Shown: positions 32,901-34,033 of the stretch, in pieces
Position numbering within the stretch: the first letter of the stretch is position 1
Layout of the letters: every line of letters begins with the position of its first letter
Assembly: GCA_001687465.1 (NCBI GenBank)
Contig: LVLI01000149.1
Span: 1-34,033, forward strand
Source of the DNA: Halocafeteria seosinensis
Lineage: Eukaryota > Sar > Bigyra > Bicosoecida
DNA length: 34,033 nucleotides
Direction of reading: 5' to 3'
Program-made: the position numbers and the translations under genes
Notes under the pieces: generated by a model
What the model saw: only the letters and a program-made list of their open reading frames with translations
Told to the model about the DNA's origin: nothing
Database searches by the model: none

Positions 32901-34033
32901 GCTTACCCGCGATAGCGAACGCCTACTGACGCAGCTCCCCACTCTGTTATCTATAGCCATAGACTCTTGCATTCAGTGTTTGGAGTACTGGAGGACAATT
33001 AAATTTCCGGAAGACGCGTCTCGGACTAAGGCTGTGCTAATCGGACAAGCCATTATTACCAAGACTATGCGTTACAGCGTGTGTAGTTTCTGTCATCTTC
33101 TGTATCAAGTGAGGTTAAGGAGCTCTTTAGATTCGGACGATACTTCGGAAGGGGTGCTCAAATTTGTTAAATCGCTTAGTGGAACGCTGGCAAAGCTGTG
33201 TTATGCTCTGCTTCAGGTGCCGGATTTTGAGGTACTCTCGCATGCCGCTGTTAGTGCATGGAGCGTCTGCATTTTGTGTAGAGAAGATAGCGCTCACAAT
33301 GATGACACGTGGGAAAGTCTCAGTCGCATCCTGCTCCGGTGGGTCGTTTCCTGTCCCCGATTAGCTGTGCGATATCATGGTCTTCCGGTCAATACAGAAG
33401 CATCCCGACACAGTAAACGACAGTCTAACATTAAGGCGTGGGCCGACTGGATATGTCGCAAGACGATGCCATCGCTAGAAAAGTTCGAGGACCCAACTCC
33501 TTGGTTTCCTACTTTATTTTATAGCTTTCCGAGGAGTCATGAAGCAAGGATCCAATACAGCTCTTTTGATGCGTTTGAGGCGTCGCCTGGAAAGGAAAAG
33601 GGAGGAGTTGGAGGCTACCGAAAGATGCAAGTTTGGACGGTTCATGAGCTATACCGCACGTTGATATCTGCATTCCATGTTCTTTGCTCCAACCAGATGT
33701 GTTCAGAGTGGCTGCTCCGAGGAGAAGATGTAGCAACGGCGAGGTCTCGAGACGAGTCGCTAAGAAGCGTGACACGAAATGCATTTAAGCGATATGAAGG
33801 ACTGACCGCGATCATCTTTGCCACGATCGCCTCATGCATGTTGTCGTCAATCGAAATACGCAGCCCTTTAGAGGATGTGTCCGGCAAATTCGCCCAAAAG
33901 ATGCTTTTGTCTTGCTTCCAGACGCTACTGAAGAGCTTACCCGTAGGTTCACAGGTTAGGGTTAGGGTTAGGGTTAGGGTTAGGGTTAGGGTTAGGGTTA
34001 GGGTTAGGGTTAGGGTTAGGGTTAGGGTTAGGG
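29908..34033 (+). CDS. giant unrecognised protein, cut off by the telomere
   Basis: An uninterrupted frame of 1349 codons of ordinary sequence, then 26 codons of telomere repeat, with no stop before the window ends. ATG at 29908 follows an in-frame TGA by two codons (MAASSPSMPKQSESG...). Residues 1-90 are charged and polar. A strongly basic segment near 278-305 (KKSSSKKGRNRKRKSTSG) looks like a nuclear localisation signal. The rest is mostly leucine-rich and appears alpha-helical, in the manner of HEAT/ARM-type scaffolds, but no named domain is recognisable. No intron is needed anywhere, in contrast to the intron-rich neighbours. Telomere sequence enters in the frame GTT AGG, giving (Val-Arg)13. 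The natural C-terminus has evidently been lost, so this is a 3'-truncated gene; whether it is expressed is unknown. Confidence 0.8.
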   Translation, partial: MAASSPSMPKQSESGTTASQDKPDDEFLGYYRVDSAFRPEESAKKLPSSIEDLISQYSKEYGKSVETVYSWDSEAQSFVPVESEGKLKRLLKARRDELIEGKLSLSSLAAIVRAIHSTLECEDLDQIHAEPVFANLTDAKPEENIPNASWSYPSQDSLKRQSEASINVRCEVSYHLICLLGQAYNILKGHEDPLKCFEIVGGALVQVLVDSLRPQVTDEVVELALLLLNLVFSDQSVMQSISEVWLDKALKVIMQVRSAKIWLGGMSVKGTSTKVSTNDKKSSSKKGRNRKRKSTSGTSREVKRASSSGLTSTKSEINIKENLLTGGSNLASQPASYFLTCSIESKVRRRRQQILKRWVAESLGQVEARETEFSSQELQGGPFSSWLRDVDLMVTAEGNHFQLLEYWQQLCNAICIDQQISVLARRILDARSTSDVCKLKEKGWLVLLRDILDDHTDVCIQVGEVESPRIIAIEGLLSCSPWVDLTEFLGRSSLSRLMAQSETLYDRRNMSLRHTLLNIQRVVDELPNAILKLMIFEKEERFRFQLNLALLIWKTLGLSSDLCLSLCTGADKHAHRDNQTEPPTKCFCQSAALNVDLKQRTSPIRQANSSLEFISVLNLLNELLSERTKMPSRDFNWNEHIREKTSGVARALLQYCFTTSNVRRMLAIVSPKEIRKAVLSKSFPAEEESFSLWDVLSGMASDLSPLTMFHCRIGYSFLGLFASHLNLKAIADNAEEGVTKEDTCPWQWKTPHDTLKQSKDKWTTAAIELASRQLWLTIQNLAHEGSSNHNLYYGRFSPLTYKESLRIIAASLNARSKELFWYWADFLQEEQIDETKEADHPHTAIAEELAASAGHVRDRNSANHCHRDVSSIDFLNSLSLMQCVSAYMLQNISTVANESAVAAAANALLHPQLSVIVHNGDFVVSLLRRMLRHTSLKNEVDAPEALFHEVSRRIDSALERLWASSRTLRRPSATGDDTGRVGIYRELMLNQGFVCWWVLTRDSERLLTQLPTLLSIAIDSCIQCLEYWRTIKFPEDASRTKAVLIGQAIITKTMRYSVCSFCHLLYQVRLRSSLDSDDTSEGVLKFVKSLSGTLAKLCYALLQVPDFEVLSHAAVSAWSVCILCREDSAHNDDTWESLSRILLRWVVSCPRLAVRYHGLPVNTEASRHSKRQSNIKAWADWICRKTMPSLEKFEDPTPWFPTLFYSFPRSHEARIQYSSFDAFEASPGKEKGGVGGYRKMQVWTVHELYRTLISAFHVLCSNQMCSEWLLRGEDVATARSRDESLRSVTRNAFKRYEGLTAIIFATIASCMLSSIEIRSPLEDVSGKFAQKMLLSCFQTLLKSLPVGSQVRVRVRVRVRVRVRVRVRVRVRVRVR
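33956..34033 (+). repeat. telomere, 13 perfect TTAGGG units
   Basis: Thirteen exact TTAGGG repeats end the window with the G-rich strand running 5'-3' outward, as expected at a right chromosome end. The junction is ...TTCACAGG|TTAGGG; no subtelomeric spacer separates it from coding sequence. No other TTAGGG array occurs in the window. Confidence 0.98.

Overview
This window is the right end of a eukaryotic chromosome. The last 78 bases are 13 perfect TTAGGG units. Every well-supported multi-exon gene is broken by short GT-AG introns of about 60-85 nt whose phases restore known protein families. The organism cannot be fixed from sequence alone. Zn(II)2Cys6 factors, a bZIP factor, compact introns, intermediate GC and bacterial-type sulfur genes would suit a unicellular red alga (cyanidiophyte-like) or a fungus; this is inference.

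Layout, left to right. Positions 1-1950: no gene, with degenerate GAGTC-rich repeats and a 105-bp tandem repeat. 1948-5394: two Zn2Cys6 regulators on the minus strand. 6669-12762: a protein kinase family, with one decayed copy and a convergent intact pair that share intron positions and use HCD and DWG in place of HRD and DFG. 14268-16379: an intact three-exon YeeE/YedE sulfur-compound transporter, followed by the 3' end of a second sulfur gene. 16432-19660: repeats, an RNase H retroelement remnant and an AT-rich island. 19670-20448: a bZIP factor. 21800-23954: a second copy of the YeeE/BLH intergenic block, now with an intact six-exon BLH gene (DUF442 domain fused to an ETHE1-type persulfide dioxygenase) and a dead YeeE first exon. 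24356-27283: a ten-exon SulP-STAS anion transporter, divergent from BLH. 28078-29127: a third Zn2Cys6 factor. 29908-end: a very long intronless reading frame that runs straight into the telomere with no stop codon.

The main result is a subtelomeric sulfur island. It holds thiosulfate/sulfur uptake (YeeE), persulfide oxidation (BLH) and sulfate or sulfite movement (SulP), with candidate regulators among them and palindromes in the shared BLH/SulP promoter. BLH next to YeeE resembles the bacterial bigR-type sulfide-detoxification gene set, but here the genes carry spliceosomal introns. That suggests an old bacterial acquisition, later duplicated in the subtelomere with each copy losing the opposite gene. 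All splice models were built by eye from reading frame, splice consensus and family motifs, with no transcript data.
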